Of a stretch of DNA of 62,351 nt, positions 8,437-17,262 are shown piece by piece. This DNA comes from Nostoc sp. NOS(2021) (GTDB taxonomy: Bacteria; Cyanobacteriota; Cyanobacteriia; Cyanobacteriales; Nostocaceae): the NCBI RefSeq assembly GCF_017115025.1, contig NZ_JABXKM010000088.1:1-62351 (forward strand), read 5' to 3'. The first letter of the stretch is position 1; every line of letters begins with the position of its first letter. The translations under genes were made by a program, and so were the position numbers. The notes beneath the pieces are model-generated. The model saw nothing but the letters and a program-made list of their open reading frames with translations. It searched no databases and had not been told where the DNA came from.

Positions 8437-8874
8437 TTATTTTTTAACTGTGAGAGCAACAAAGTGTACCGTTGCCGTTTTTTTATCAATAAAATAGCGC
8501 TGGGCGATATCCAATTTTTTAGAGGGAAAACCTTTAGGAAAACGGGTTTCAGTAGAAGAATATAAATGAGCATCTCGCTCTTGAGTCTGCCAATCCTCAC
8601 CTACACTTGCAAAATCAGAATATTCACCAGCCACACTCAAAAGCAGCACTTCATAACTATCCTTGCGTTTTTGCTTCCACCTGAGTTCACACTTTTTATT
8701 AAACATTTGCCCTTCAATCATCGGGAAGTCAGTTTCTGTGGGTTCTATTTTCCAATCTTTACTAACTTCATGAGTCCAGCGTAAGAAGTAGTAGCTAGGT
8801 TCACTTGCCAATTTTGCAATTAAATCTAGCAATTCAGGTACTGATTTTTTGCTAACACCAACAAAAGGATTCAT
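8437..8874 (-). CDS. csx19: Csx19-like type III-D accessory subunit
   Basis: A 145-residue protein between two RAMP genes, with its ATG overlapping the upstream stop. The alternating charged strands (KKCELRWKQKRKD, YEVLLLSVAGEYSDF) followed by an aromatic HLYSSTETRFPKGFP segment resemble the Csx19 (TIGR03984-type) proteins that accompany Csx10 in type III-D systems. In the characterised cyanobacterial III-D complex, Csx19 is a structural subunit. The family call is by memory of the pattern and is moderately secure; position and size agree. Confidence 0.6.
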   Translation of the reverse strand: MNPFVGVSKKSVPELLDLIAKLASEPSYYFLRWTHEVSKDWKIEPTETDFPMIEGQMFNKKCELRWKQKRKDSYEVLLLSVAGEYSDFASVGEDWQTQERDAHLYSSTETRFPKGFPSKKLDIAQRYFIDKKTATVHFVALTVKK

Positions 8875-9845
8875 CTTGACCCCACAAGTAGACTACTCCA
8901 AGACCTAACGCCTCGCTCAAACAAATCATGAACTGTACCTTCTCGCCAAGTGAGTTGCACTCCAAAACCCAAATCCATTTCTTGTGCAGCAACAGGTGTA
9001 TCTTGGCTATCTGGTTTGGGGAAACTATATAATTGTGCTTCTTCTGGTTCTAAAAATTCTCCAGCACCTAACAGGAAAGTATGATTCCATTGCTTTTGAC
9101 TACCGAGAGCGTGAATTTGTCGTTTATCTTCCGACAAAACGCAACCAGAATATTGCACAACAGCTGAGTTTAATTTCACCTGCACAGTACCCAAACCGCG
9201 AGACTTAGCAAAACCCAAACCAAACCAGCCATCATCCAAATCTCGCAACACTAAACCAATTAAACCTAATTGTGCCAAAGTGAAGTTTTTCAGATGAATT
9301 TTTGTGTGGAATTCACCAGCAGTGCAAACTTGATAATTGAAAGGCCCAACTGCTACAGAACCAAACACTCTATCAATTGCCACACCATTACGTTCTTCAA
9401 TTTTGATAGGCTGAGATTTATCAGGATAAGCATCTTCAATTGTGACTCGGCTAGCAATGGAAGTATTGCCAAACATCTGGTCTGTAAAACTGGAGTGTTT
9501 ATATAACTTTGCTCCAATACTAGGATTATTTTGATTTTGTTTCTTCAAATTTTCTAGATAGCTATCATTATTTAAAGGGTTATTAGCCCAAAGCCTCTGA
9601 GTATTTTCTGGAGGACGTTCTTCACTACCCACCGTTCTAACAATTCGTTCTGCATGGGCACGGATTGCTCCTTTTAAACTGCTTCCTGGTAAATATATAG
9701 AACGTCCGCCAGCATGATAGGTTTCCACAAATTCCATATCAGGCTTAGTCGGATCGGCTCCTTCTTTACCTGATTTAATTAGAATTGGCCCGTCGGGAAT
9801 TAAGGTTAAATAAATTGTGCAGTGATTAACAAATCGTTTGTGCAT
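8871..9845 (-). CDS. Type III RAMP subunit (Cas7-like), 324 residues
   Basis: A RAMP protein with YLPGSSLKGAIR at about residues 51-62 and a C-terminal glycine-rich GLGFAKSRGLGTV motif near 210. An Asp in KPDMEFVET (about residue 36) precedes the GSSLKG motif at a position compatible with the Cas7 target-cleaving Asp. The DRVFGSVAVG region corresponds to the thumb-like insertion. The stop overlaps the Csx19-like start by four bases, indicating coupled translation. It probably forms part of the crRNA-binding backbone. Confidence 0.82.
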   Translation of the reverse strand: MHKRFVNHCTIYLTLIPDGPILIKSGKEGADPTKPDMEFVETYHAGGRSIYLPGSSLKGAIRAHAERIVRTVGSEERPPENTQRLWANNPLNNDSYLENLKKQNQNNPSIGAKLYKHSSFTDQMFGNTSIASRVTIEDAYPDKSQPIKIEERNGVAIDRVFGSVAVGPFNYQVCTAGEFHTKIHLKNFTLAQLGLIGLVLRDLDDGWFGLGFAKSRGLGTVQVKLNSAVVQYSGCVLSEDKRQIHALGSQKQWNHTFLLGAGEFLEPEEAQLYSFPKPDSQDTPVAAQEMDLGFGVQLTWREGTVHDLFERGVRSWSSLLVGSR

Positions 9846-9876
9846 AACTAAATTTTCTTGATAAAAATTTTGAGGA

Positions 9877-10497
9877 TTAAGCAGATACCAAATTATTTAG
9901 CTGCAATTCACACTGTTGAAATACATAATTGACAGCAGCAAAAAGTTTATCTAGCTCATAAATTGTGTAAGGTAGAATATTTCTAGTAAATGCTTCTCGC
10001 TCTAACTTACCAAATTGCCATGTTACTCCATTAGAAACAATACCGAAGATAATTATTGAAAATTCACCATTAAGCCTTTGAGCAGCAATCATTTCTGCTA
10101 AACATTGCGCCCAACCCGTTTCAAAACTATCTTGTTTTGCTTCTACTAAAATGAAGTATGGCTTGTCAAATACAACTTTCCCTAATGGAGAACGTTTAGC
10201 CAAAATATATTCAGGAAATCCTGACAGCTTTTCGTCATAATTCAGAGAATAATGACTCCACAAAATAAACTTGCTGCTATATAGTTTCCAAACTTGTTTT
10301 AACACTGGGGATATCAAATTTTCGCATATAGCAAACTCAGAACAGTCAACGGCTCCTTCTCGCATCGTAAATTCTAAATCTTCCCGGAAGTAGTCAGAGA
10401 CATTAAACTCAGCTTCGCCTATGAAATTAGCTTCTGTATAGATAACCTGAAATGCTTTGAGGACTTCACCGATGGTTCTGTAACTGCTGAAAGCCAT
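9877..10497 (-). CDS. PD-(D/E)XK nuclease-like protein embedded in the type III operon
   Basis: I place the start at the ATG at 10497 because GAGGAGG lies just upstream; an earlier in-frame ATG at 10530 would overlap the preceding RAMP gene. The 206-residue product has a PD-(D/E)XK-like core: Glu96 in FPEYILA, then PYFILVEAKQ with Glu119 and Lys121, then a helix QCLAEMIAAQ, and IIFGIVSNGVTWQFGKL, the strand-turn usual after such cores. This suggests metal-dependent DNA or RNA cleavage, but no ligand-sensing CARF or SAVED domain is present. It might be a cofactor of the complex or a passenger restriction-like nuclease. Confidence 0.6.
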   Translation of the reverse strand: MAFSSYRTIGEVLKAFQVIYTEANFIGEAEFNVSDYFREDLEFTMREGAVDCSEFAICENLISPVLKQVWKLYSSKFILWSHYSLNYDEKLSGFPEYILAKRSPLGKVVFDKPYFILVEAKQDSFETGWAQCLAEMIAAQRLNGEFSIIIFGIVSNGVTWQFGKLEREAFTRNILPYTIYELDKLFAAVNYVFQQCELQLNNLVSA

Positions 10498-10507
10498 ATT
10501 ACCCTCC

Positions 10508-11383
10508 TCAAGAATTTTGTGTTGCTTCAACTATGGAAGTCTTATTCATATTGTCTCTTAAATAATTGATGAGAGCATGAGTCCAATCCTGCTTGAAGTG
10601 CTGACCATCTTCATAACTCGATATGTCATCAATTGTATTACTGCTGACTAATTCTTGTAGGTATGTGAGTAACTTTTCTGGGTCGTTGTTGACATCAAAC
10701 CAGCGCATTTTGCCAATTTCTAGTTTAACTACACCCAAGCCACGCGATCGCCCCCCACCCAGAGGTATTTGTTCTGTTTCAAACTGGTGTAAGCCAATCA
10801 TCAACAGTCCCAATTCCCAAGGTTCTGCATTTTCTACCACAGCCTTAAACTCAAACTGTGTTGCAGCCGGAACCACTTGGAAATCGTAAAGTTTACCATC
10901 TGCGGCTGTTTCGGTGTCTCGGTCAATTGCTACACCGTCTCTTTCTTGGTATTGTCCAAACCAGGTATCAGATACTACTGTTAAATCCCGCACTTGGAAT
11001 TTACTAGCAATCCAGGGAGAACCAAATAAATGAGATACTAAATCTGTTTGTTTGAGAATTTCTTCAGTTAAAGCTTGGTCATTATTGTAACTATCTTTTA
11101 ACTGCTTCATCTCCTGGGACGTGATTGACCATTCATTTTCAATTGCTGGATTTGCAACCAATTTGCGATTATTTCCTACAATACCTCTGAGGAAACTTTC
11201 GAGGCGCGATCGCAATGCACCTTTTAAGCTCGAACCCGGTATTAATGGATTACCCAAGGCATCTTTAATTACAGGTAAATCAGACCCTATAGGCTCACTT
11301 GAGCGACCTGCACTAATGCGTAATGCTGTAATTGTAGTGAGTGTGCCTGTGATTTCTAAGCGATTTTTGAATCTGTCAAACAT
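10508..11383 (-). CDS. Type III RAMP subunit (Csm3/Cas7-like), 291 residues
   Basis: The best Csm3-like protein of the set. The segment GSDLPVIKD followed by LIPGSSLKGALR places Asp35 where Csm3 has its catalytic target-RNA-cleaving Asp. HLFGSPWIASKFQVRDL and the C-terminal GGGRSRGLGVVKLE complete the RAMP pattern. It is expected to bind crRNA and cut target RNA at 6-nt steps. It starts two bases after the CARF gene stop, with AAAGG upstream. Confidence 0.86.
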   Translation of the reverse strand: MFDRFKNRLEITGTLTTITALRISAGRSSEPIGSDLPVIKDALGNPLIPGSSLKGALRSRLESFLRGIVGNNRKLVANPAIENEWSITSQEMKQLKDSYNNDQALTEEILKQTDLVSHLFGSPWIASKFQVRDLTVVSDTWFGQYQERDGVAIDRDTETAADGKLYDFQVVPAATQFEFKAVVENAEPWELGLLMIGLHQFETEQIPLGGGRSRGLGVVKLEIGKMRWFDVNNDPEKLLTYLQELVSSNTIDDISSYEDGQHFKQDWTHALINYLRDNMNKTSIVEATQNS

Positions 11384-11385
11384 AT

Positions 11386-12522
11386 TTATTTACCTTTTAT
11401 TCCTTCACTTCGCTCAACATGGTTATGAGTACCGTAATATCGCAATGACAAATTACTCCCTACGAATTTGCAACTAACTCGCAGGCTGAGAGTAACTCGA
11501 AAATGGTCAATAACTGTATTTTTGTAACTTTCTAATTGAACACCACCATCACCTTTAAGCGGAGCAACGTCACCATTATGTTTAACCAATAGATATGACA
11601 CTTTAGCGATAGTTTCCTGCAATTTCAACCTTTCTTTTTTATCTTTTATATTCTCGTAGTCTTTTTGAAAAGAAGTTTCATACTTGATTTGGGGAAAGGT
11701 TAGCAAATCTCCTTTAAGGAAATCTTCTTTACTACGATTCCAAATGAGTCGCCCCCAGCTTGTTAATGTTGCTTTATCTTCAATTGGAAATATGAGAGTT
11801 TCAGGAACACCTTGAAGTTCAGATACCTTAATCCATGCTCCTTCTGCCATTAGTGCAAATTGAACAGGCTTAATTACTGAAGTATCAATTTTGATAGGCA
11901 AACGAGGAATAGTAATAATTTTATTACTACCTTCAAATATGTAAATAATTTTATCGGCATAGAACATACCTATAGTATTAGCAAAGCCTTGAATAGCTTT
12001 GAATCCACCAACTAAATTAAAATTAATTTCATAACCGCTATCTCGATAACCAGGAATTATATCCTCAAACCAGTTAAGAAGTTCATCGATACCATTTGTA
12101 AAAACTTCGTTGCTGCTTGTTGAAAAATTTTTAGGTGGTGTAAAAATAGAAATATTTAGACCGTTTTTACTTAAAAATAATTGTAATATTTCTGCTGATA
12201 CCTTGTCTTGAGCAGTATCAGTAATAATTAACCAATGGATATCATTATTACCTTGGCTTAATTGATCATCATACAGTCCATAGATTCCATTTAGTTCTGC
12301 ACTTGCTTCTCGAATATCTTCAATATCACCGTTAACTTTTGCATCTACTCTATTTTTTAATGTGGCAATGATATCTGCAACATCTTCATGATATTTATCA
12401 ATTTCTTCAAGTGTACAATTTGCCGTATCTCGTAAACGAATAGCCCAATTGTCTTCATATTCTCTATCAATTTGATTGGTGAGCAGACTTGTTCCTACTG
12501 TTGAAATTACTAATTTAGGCAT
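11386..12522 (-). CDS. CARF-domain effector with RelE-like C-terminus
   Basis: The start at 12522 is chosen because GGAG lies nine bases upstream and the product then begins directly with the CARF strand MPKLVISTVGTSLLTN, the APE2256-type signature that binds cyclic oligoadenylate. NLVGGFKAIQGF near residue 190 is the second CARF motif. The middle (about 225-290) is a linker or winged-helix-like part. The last 90 residues end DHFRVTLSLRVSCKF and LSLRYYGTHNHVER, which resembles RelE/HigB-type mRNA interferases rather than HEPN. This architecture matches the CARF-RelE enzymes (Cami1 type) that cut mRNA on ribosomes after CRISPR signalling. No R-x4-6-H HEPN motif is seen. Confidence 0.75.
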   Translation of the reverse strand: MPKLVISTVGTSLLTNQIDREYEDNWAIRLRDTANCTLEEIDKYHEDVADIIATLKNRVDAKVNGDIEDIREASAELNGIYGLYDDQLSQGNNDIHWLIITDTAQDKVSAEILQLFLSKNGLNISIFTPPKNFSTSSNEVFTNGIDELLNWFEDIIPGYRDSGYEINFNLVGGFKAIQGFANTIGMFYADKIIYIFEGSNKIITIPRLPIKIDTSVIKPVQFALMAEGAWIKVSELQGVPETLIFPIEDKATLTSWGRLIWNRSKEDFLKGDLLTFPQIKYETSFQKDYENIKDKKERLKLQETIAKVSYLLVKHNGDVAPLKGDGGVQLESYKNTVIDHFRVTLSLRVSCKFVGSNLSLRYYGTHNHVERSEGIKGK

Positions 12523-12544
12523 AGAATTACACTCCAATAATCCA

Positions 12545-12967
12545 TTAAAGGTTAAATTCCCCGTCACGTTTATACTTTAAATAACGAGCGCCATAACCCA
12601 AATAACGGCGTGTTAGCTCTAGTAAAATTGTGTTAACATCTTCAGCCTTAGCTTGTTGGGCAATCTTATTAGCACATTCTTTAATTCTTGTGTCAATATC
12701 TTCAATTATTTTTGTAGCCAACGAATCTTTACCTCTACCCCATTTCTTATCACGTCCAACTTGATAGCGTAGGAAATTTTTGATAACTTCTGTGCTTTCA
12801 GTAATATCAGAAACCCGTAGTAAGTTACGAAACTGTGATTCTTCTAAGTCCCCATAGGATTTTTTGTCATCTAAAGCATCCTGAATCCAAGTTACTAATA
12901 AATCTTCAGCCTGACGGATGCCTTTTTGAATCTTCAGTTGTTTATGTTGCTCTGATAAATTGCTCAT
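12545..12967 (-). CDS. Small helical subunit of the type III complex (Cas11/Csm2-like)
   Basis: A 140-residue, all-helical, basic protein lying between Csx10 and the CARF gene; its start overlaps the Csx10 stop by four bases. Motifs include SQFRNLLRVSDIT, VIKNFLRYQVGRDKKW and the C-terminal RRYLGYGARYLKYKRD. Size, helix content, charge and place fit the Cas11-type small subunit that lines the target strand. Family assignment is inferred; small subunits diverge so far that sequence alone rarely proves them. Confidence 0.65.
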   Translation of the reverse strand: MSNLSEQHKQLKIQKGIRQAEDLLVTWIQDALDDKKSYGDLEESQFRNLLRVSDITESTEVIKNFLRYQVGRDKKWGRGKDSLATKIIEDIDTRIKECANKIAQQAKAEDVNTILLELTRRYLGYGARYLKYKRDGEFNL

Positions 12968-14187
12968 ACTGCTTCCTCTCTCAATACTAGATGAAATTCA
13001 TTGCAAATTTGCACACTTCCAAAGCCTTCAGAAGTGCGATCGCCTACTCCTTTTACTTCTAAATTTTCCCAGGTTTTTATCCATAAATCCTCATTGGATG
13101 TACTGAATAAATATACAGATCCTTTATTAGTAACTAACTCCACATCTTTCATAAGCCCCCAAGCAGAATTCCAGCCAGAACGATAATCATAACTGCTGTA
13201 AGCTGCATGAAGTTCTAGGGAAGAATCAGTAACGTCTGTTAATTCTTGAAGCATTTTTGATGAAATTACAGTAGTGCGTCGCCAGTTTTCAGTTAAGATG
13301 GCATCGGCTTGCAAATCAAGGGTAAAATATATGCGATTTTTTGCTAAATCTTCTACGGGATTACCAAAGATATTCTTCCATTCATGCCAGCGTTGATGTA
13401 ATTTATCATTGAACTGTTTTATTTGATTAGTGACGCTTGGTTTAATTTCTACAGGTGGCTTTGCTTTAATCTTGACTCTTCCCAATCCGCGTGACGTTGC
13501 ACCACCTAGACGTAAGTCTTCCTGATGATTATCAATAAAAACTTGTAGAGATTCTGCCAAATCATTTGGTACAAAGATTCCCCCTATATATATAATCGGT
13601 TTTTCTTTGTGATCTTGGGATTCATTTAAAACTTCAATACTGTAAAGAACCCGTTCTTCTGAAGTTGCTCTGCGTCGATTGATGCCTACTCGCGTTAACA
13701 GACGAGTAGTTGTAGAATTGCTGTAATATTTGCTCTGAATTTGATAAAAGCCAGTGAAAGCATCCACTCTACCTCCGTCAGCAGGGCAATTGGGATCGTA
13801 AAGATGTCCATAGCCTTCAGCACAGAAACGGTCAATCAAAGTATCAAAAACGCCATTATGTTTAGGATCATTGGGTTTTGATTTAAAACCTGACTTGTTT
13901 TTGGAACTTAAAGCAGTAGCGGGTAACACTCTGACTTCTGACTGAATTTTAATATTTGCAGGATAGGCGTTTTGGAAGATTGCCGGATTTTCACCTAAAA
14001 ATAGCTCGTGAAAATTGTCACCATCACTAATAGATGTATTAGCCCACTTTAAGATTACAGCAGCAACTGCTCCTCGAATCACAGAACCAGGAATGTAGTT
14101 TTCGGCTTCAGTCACAGAACCACCTGGCTTCTGTCGCCCAATTGCTAAAGGTGACAGCGCTTTAATTTCCAAATTAATTCTTTTCAC
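12964..14187 (-). CDS. csx10: Csx10-like RAMP subunit of type III-D
   Basis: The start is the GTG at 14187, eight bases or so after AAGGAGGTG and overlapping the upstream TAG by one base. The 407-residue product then begins VKRINLEIKALSPLAIG, with the phrase IGRQKPGGSVTEAENYIPGSVIRGA that is characteristic of Csx10. Further RAMP signs are TTRLLTRVGINRRR and the glycine-rich LGGATSRGLGRV at about residue 260, with a second VGDRTSEGFGSV near the C-terminus, so two RAMP folds are likely. Csx10 occupies the Cas5-like or Cas7-like end of III-D complexes and defines the subtype. Confidence 0.82.
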   Translation of the reverse strand: MKRINLEIKALSPLAIGRQKPGGSVTEAENYIPGSVIRGAVAAVILKWANTSISDGDNFHELFLGENPAIFQNAYPANIKIQSEVRVLPATALSSKNKSGFKSKPNDPKHNGVFDTLIDRFCAEGYGHLYDPNCPADGGRVDAFTGFYQIQSKYYSNSTTTRLLTRVGINRRRATSEERVLYSIEVLNESQDHKEKPIIYIGGIFVPNDLAESLQVFIDNHQEDLRLGGATSRGLGRVKIKAKPPVEIKPSVTNQIKQFNDKLHQRWHEWKNIFGNPVEDLAKNRIYFTLDLQADAILTENWRRTTVISSKMLQELTDVTDSSLELHAAYSSYDYRSGWNSAWGLMKDVELVTNKGSVYLFSTSNEDLWIKTWENLEVKGVGDRTSEGFGSVQICNEFHLVLREEAV

Positions 14188-14894
14188 TACACACCTCCTT
14201 TTCCCAAAAAATCCCACGCCGCTTGTTCTAATGGTAAGTTAGGAAATTCCCAATGCAACCAGCCTAAACCTGCTGATTTACTACCACCTAAAGCATAAAT
14301 GTGTCGCAGTCCAGCTAAAATTAATGCCCCTGTATAGACTGGTGTACCAGATAGATGAATATGTCCTTTAAATTTAAGTTGGGCATTAGCTGGCGAGGTT
14401 TCTAGAAAGTAGAGTTTTTCTTCTTCAGCAGTGTGGCGGCAGCGATTAATTGTGACACCCGGACGCAGTACTTCTGGTAAATTATCTGGTTCTTCTGTGC
14501 AGATTAAGTCATCAAATATCACACGAGATGATAAAACTGGATTCCCGAAGATTTGACAAATTAGGCAATGATGCTGTCCTTCGCAACCTGATACTTGATA
14601 TTCTCTCCACTCAAAGTTTTCTGTTAACCCCGCTCTTTGAGGACACATGGTTTGCGGGTTAGGAGAAACACAAATCGCCCATTGCAAACCTCTCACAATC
14701 TTTTCGCACTCATGACGTAATCTACCCTTAAGTTGAGAAGCAGGAATCAGCAGGTTTCCTTCAGAGTTACGGACAATTGGCTTATCTGCTAGTGAACCAG
14801 AAGAACCACCCGCACCAACACATAAAGCAGTGTCAATTACAGCCGTAATTGGATATGAGGTGATAAAGTTTGATAATTGCTGGAGATAGATCAT
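14187..14894 (-). CDS. Type III RAMP subunit with Cys/His metal-binding region, 235 residues
   Basis: A compact RAMP protein. LADKPIVRN with Asp37 and then LLIPASQLKGRLRHEC match the Csm3-like active-site strand and the GSSLKG-type motif. A Cys/His cluster at about 75-120 (CVSP, QTMCPQR, SGCEGQHHCLIC) probably binds zinc, as in several type III Cas7 proteins. GGSKSAGLGWLHWEF closes the fold. Its ATG overlaps the Cas10 stop by four bases. It is likely the Cas7 subunit next to Cas10. Confidence 0.82.
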   Translation of the reverse strand: MIYLQQLSNFITSYPITAVIDTALCVGAGGSSGSLADKPIVRNSEGNLLIPASQLKGRLRHECEKIVRGLQWAICVSPNPQTMCPQRAGLTENFEWREYQVSGCEGQHHCLICQIFGNPVLSSRVIFDDLICTEEPDNLPEVLRPGVTINRCRHTAEEEKLYFLETSPANAQLKFKGHIHLSGTPVYTGALILAGLRHIYALGGSKSAGLGWLHWEFPNLPLEQAAWDFLGKGGV

Positions 14895-17260
14895 AAGTCA
14901 CCCTCAGTAGTCGCCATTTGTGCTTCAATTGCATCAATATCATCATCTGGTGAAGCAATGAAATCATACAAGTCTACAACGTCTCGCCAAATAGTTTCAA
15001 AAAGAGGATAGTCTGATTTGTCATTCTCAAGCGCCCCATCGTCATACATCCACGGGGCTAAATTACCCCTATTTTTGGAATCTTTAGGCTGACACCAAGC
15101 TTCTTCAAATTCTGTTTGCAGTTCTGGTTTACCTTGCTTGAGTCGCACTCGAAAGTAACGATAGTTGAGAATGGCAGTCTGCTTACCTCTTTCTAACAAA
15201 TTCCGAATTTGATAAAGTTGCGATTTGGGAAATTTTGCCTTTTGCAAAACTTCTATTACACTGATTAAACCTCCTAATTCATGTAATGTGTAAGGAGCGG
15301 CATAAAGCTTCAACTTTGGTTTTAGGTTTTTTGTCAATGCCTGTTTACGAAATTCTTTTATGTCGGATGAAATCATGGTGACAGATTTCATGGTTAAAAA
15401 ATCTACCGTTCCACCACAGTATCCAGCTTTCTTCAACTTCTTGGCACGCTCTTTAGCTGATTTCAGCAACTGTTCAGTTAGGTCTTTGGCATAGTAAATA
15501 GGGGTATTATATGCCGTAATTAGCACACCAATTGAGGTGCTGAGTTGACATTGGGAAGGTGGAGCCTCTGTCGGTTTGTAGCGATGGCATTTTTTTAAGT
15601 CTATGGGCTTACTGTCTTGCTTGATTTTATAATCACCGATTATCTTTTCACTCTCTGTGCTTTCTCCCAATGGCACTTGTTTGAGGAGAATTTTTTCAAA
15701 TATCTCTCCAATATTTTTAGCGATCGCCAGTGCTTTGTTAGCTGGTACAATCAAGATAATGTCATCACCACCAATGGTAATTATTTCAAACGGATGAACT
15801 AAATCACCATTCTCTAGTAACTTTTCCTCATCATTTAATTTATACAATTTATGAGGATGAAGATTCTTTGCTAACGCTTGGTAAACTGCATACTCTGTCG
15901 CTAATTCTACATCTTTACTAAACTCCTGATACTCTTGCGGAGTCCGAATTTTCTGGATATAACCGCCCAGATTATTGCCATCAGCATATATATAAGCAAT
16001 GAAATCTTTACTGGCATTACTAATATGACTGAGATTTTGGGCAATTTCAATGTCATCAGGTTTGAGACCTGAGTAGTATTTCTGTTTTAAACTGGGATTA
16101 TTATCCAAAAATGAATTGTATTTATCTACCCAGCCTTTCACTCTAAGATTTTGCCATTCCAATTGCGAGTTTTGATACCATTTTGGTACTATATTTGAAC
16201 CCTTTTTTGCTCTGTTACCAACCAGATGCTTACGAGCTAAAGCTTCAGAAAAATGAGATTCTCTAGGCAATTCTGGAGGCTGGATAATCATCACTGCCGA
16301 TCTGCGATCGCTTCCATCACGCATCAAGTATGGATGAGTTTCAAACATGGGAGGATATCGACGACTGGGGCGACTATAAAAGTCATGACCACTGCGACGC
16401 TGATTAAATAAAATTGCTAATTTTGTTGTCAGTTCATTAAAACTTTTACGGTCTGCGAAAGCCTCGTCAATAGATATAGCTAAATTAGTACATCTTTCTG
16501 TTTTAGCGTTTTCTATATTCTTCTCTAGATCGCCAAAGTAAGCCTGAACAAGTGGTTTTTTATATTCCTGACGATACCAATCTAACCAATGTGTATTTTC
16601 TATAGGTTCTCTTAGCAAACCAAAGCGAATTTCGATAAGTCTAAATGTATCTCCCACCGCACAGGAGTTAGCAGTTAAAGTTTCTTGAGTGTAGCGTTTT
16701 TCAATTGCATTTGCTAAATCATTAACAAATGCTGCTGGACAAAATGCTAGAACATTACCGCCCGTAGAGTAGATAATAAGTTCAGGAATTAATGCTATTT
16801 CCAAATCTGCAAAATGTTCATGTCGCCATTGATAAATTGAGATAGACTTTTTTTCTTGAGAAAATAGAATGGGTATATCATAGACGTTGATCCGCTCCAG
16901 TAAGGCAGATGCACCACGAATATCCTGAATTTTTGCTGACTCAAACACGTATGGCTTAATCTTGGTTGCACCACCATAAACTAGACCAATACGGATAATC
17001 TGATTCCATAAATCAGGATACTCGCTCTTTAATTCATCAAGGGTTTTTGGCAAGTAATCTTTATCTATGCCTTGTAATTTCTGCACTTGTTCGACAATGA
17101 ATCGCACTTCTTCTGGCACATCTTCCCCATCCTTTAAAGCCTGTTGCATTTGCTGTAACACTTCCAGCTTATACTTAGGTTTTCGCTGATCTCCCCAAGC
17201 CAAACACCAAGCGATCGCAATCATAATAGAACTGGGATTTTCCATATTACTTGTTTTCAT
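14891..17260 (-). CDS. cas10: Cas10, large subunit and cyclic oligoadenylate synthetase of type III
   Basis: The signalling enzyme of the complex. The palm motif GGDD sits at residues 497-500 within EIITIGGDDIILIV and is intact, so ATP cyclisation to cyclic oligoadenylate is expected when target RNA is bound. YADGNNLGG (about 427) is the matching nucleotide-binding element, and YVFESAKIQDIRGASALL (about 105) the usual first-palm helix. I see no HD nuclease dyad in the N-terminal 100 residues, so DNA cleavage by this subunit is unlikely. An upstream in-frame TTG at 17278 exists, but the ATG at 17260 is preferred. It overlaps the P-loop gene end closely, confirming the operon. Confidence 0.88.
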   Translation of the reverse strand: MKTSNMENPSSIMIAIAWCLAWGDQRKPKYKLEVLQQMQQALKDGEDVPEEVRFIVEQVQKLQGIDKDYLPKTLDELKSEYPDLWNQIIRIGLVYGGATKIKPYVFESAKIQDIRGASALLERINVYDIPILFSQEKKSISIYQWRHEHFADLEIALIPELIIYSTGGNVLAFCPAAFVNDLANAIEKRYTQETLTANSCAVGDTFRLIEIRFGLLREPIENTHWLDWYRQEYKKPLVQAYFGDLEKNIENAKTERCTNLAISIDEAFADRKSFNELTTKLAILFNQRRSGHDFYSRPSRRYPPMFETHPYLMRDGSDRRSAVMIIQPPELPRESHFSEALARKHLVGNRAKKGSNIVPKWYQNSQLEWQNLRVKGWVDKYNSFLDNNPSLKQKYYSGLKPDDIEIAQNLSHISNASKDFIAYIYADGNNLGGYIQKIRTPQEYQEFSKDVELATEYAVYQALAKNLHPHKLYKLNDEEKLLENGDLVHPFEIITIGGDDIILIVPANKALAIAKNIGEIFEKILLKQVPLGESTESEKIIGDYKIKQDSKPIDLKKCHRYKPTEAPPSQCQLSTSIGVLITAYNTPIYYAKDLTEQLLKSAKERAKKLKKAGYCGGTVDFLTMKSVTMISSDIKEFRKQALTKNLKPKLKLYAAPYTLHELGGLISVIEVLQKAKFPKSQLYQIRNLLERGKQTAILNYRYFRVRLKQGKPELQTEFEEAWCQPKDSKNRGNLAPWMYDDGALENDKSDYPLFETIWRDVVDLYDFIASPDDDIDAIEAQMATTEGDL

Positions 17261-17262
17261 TT

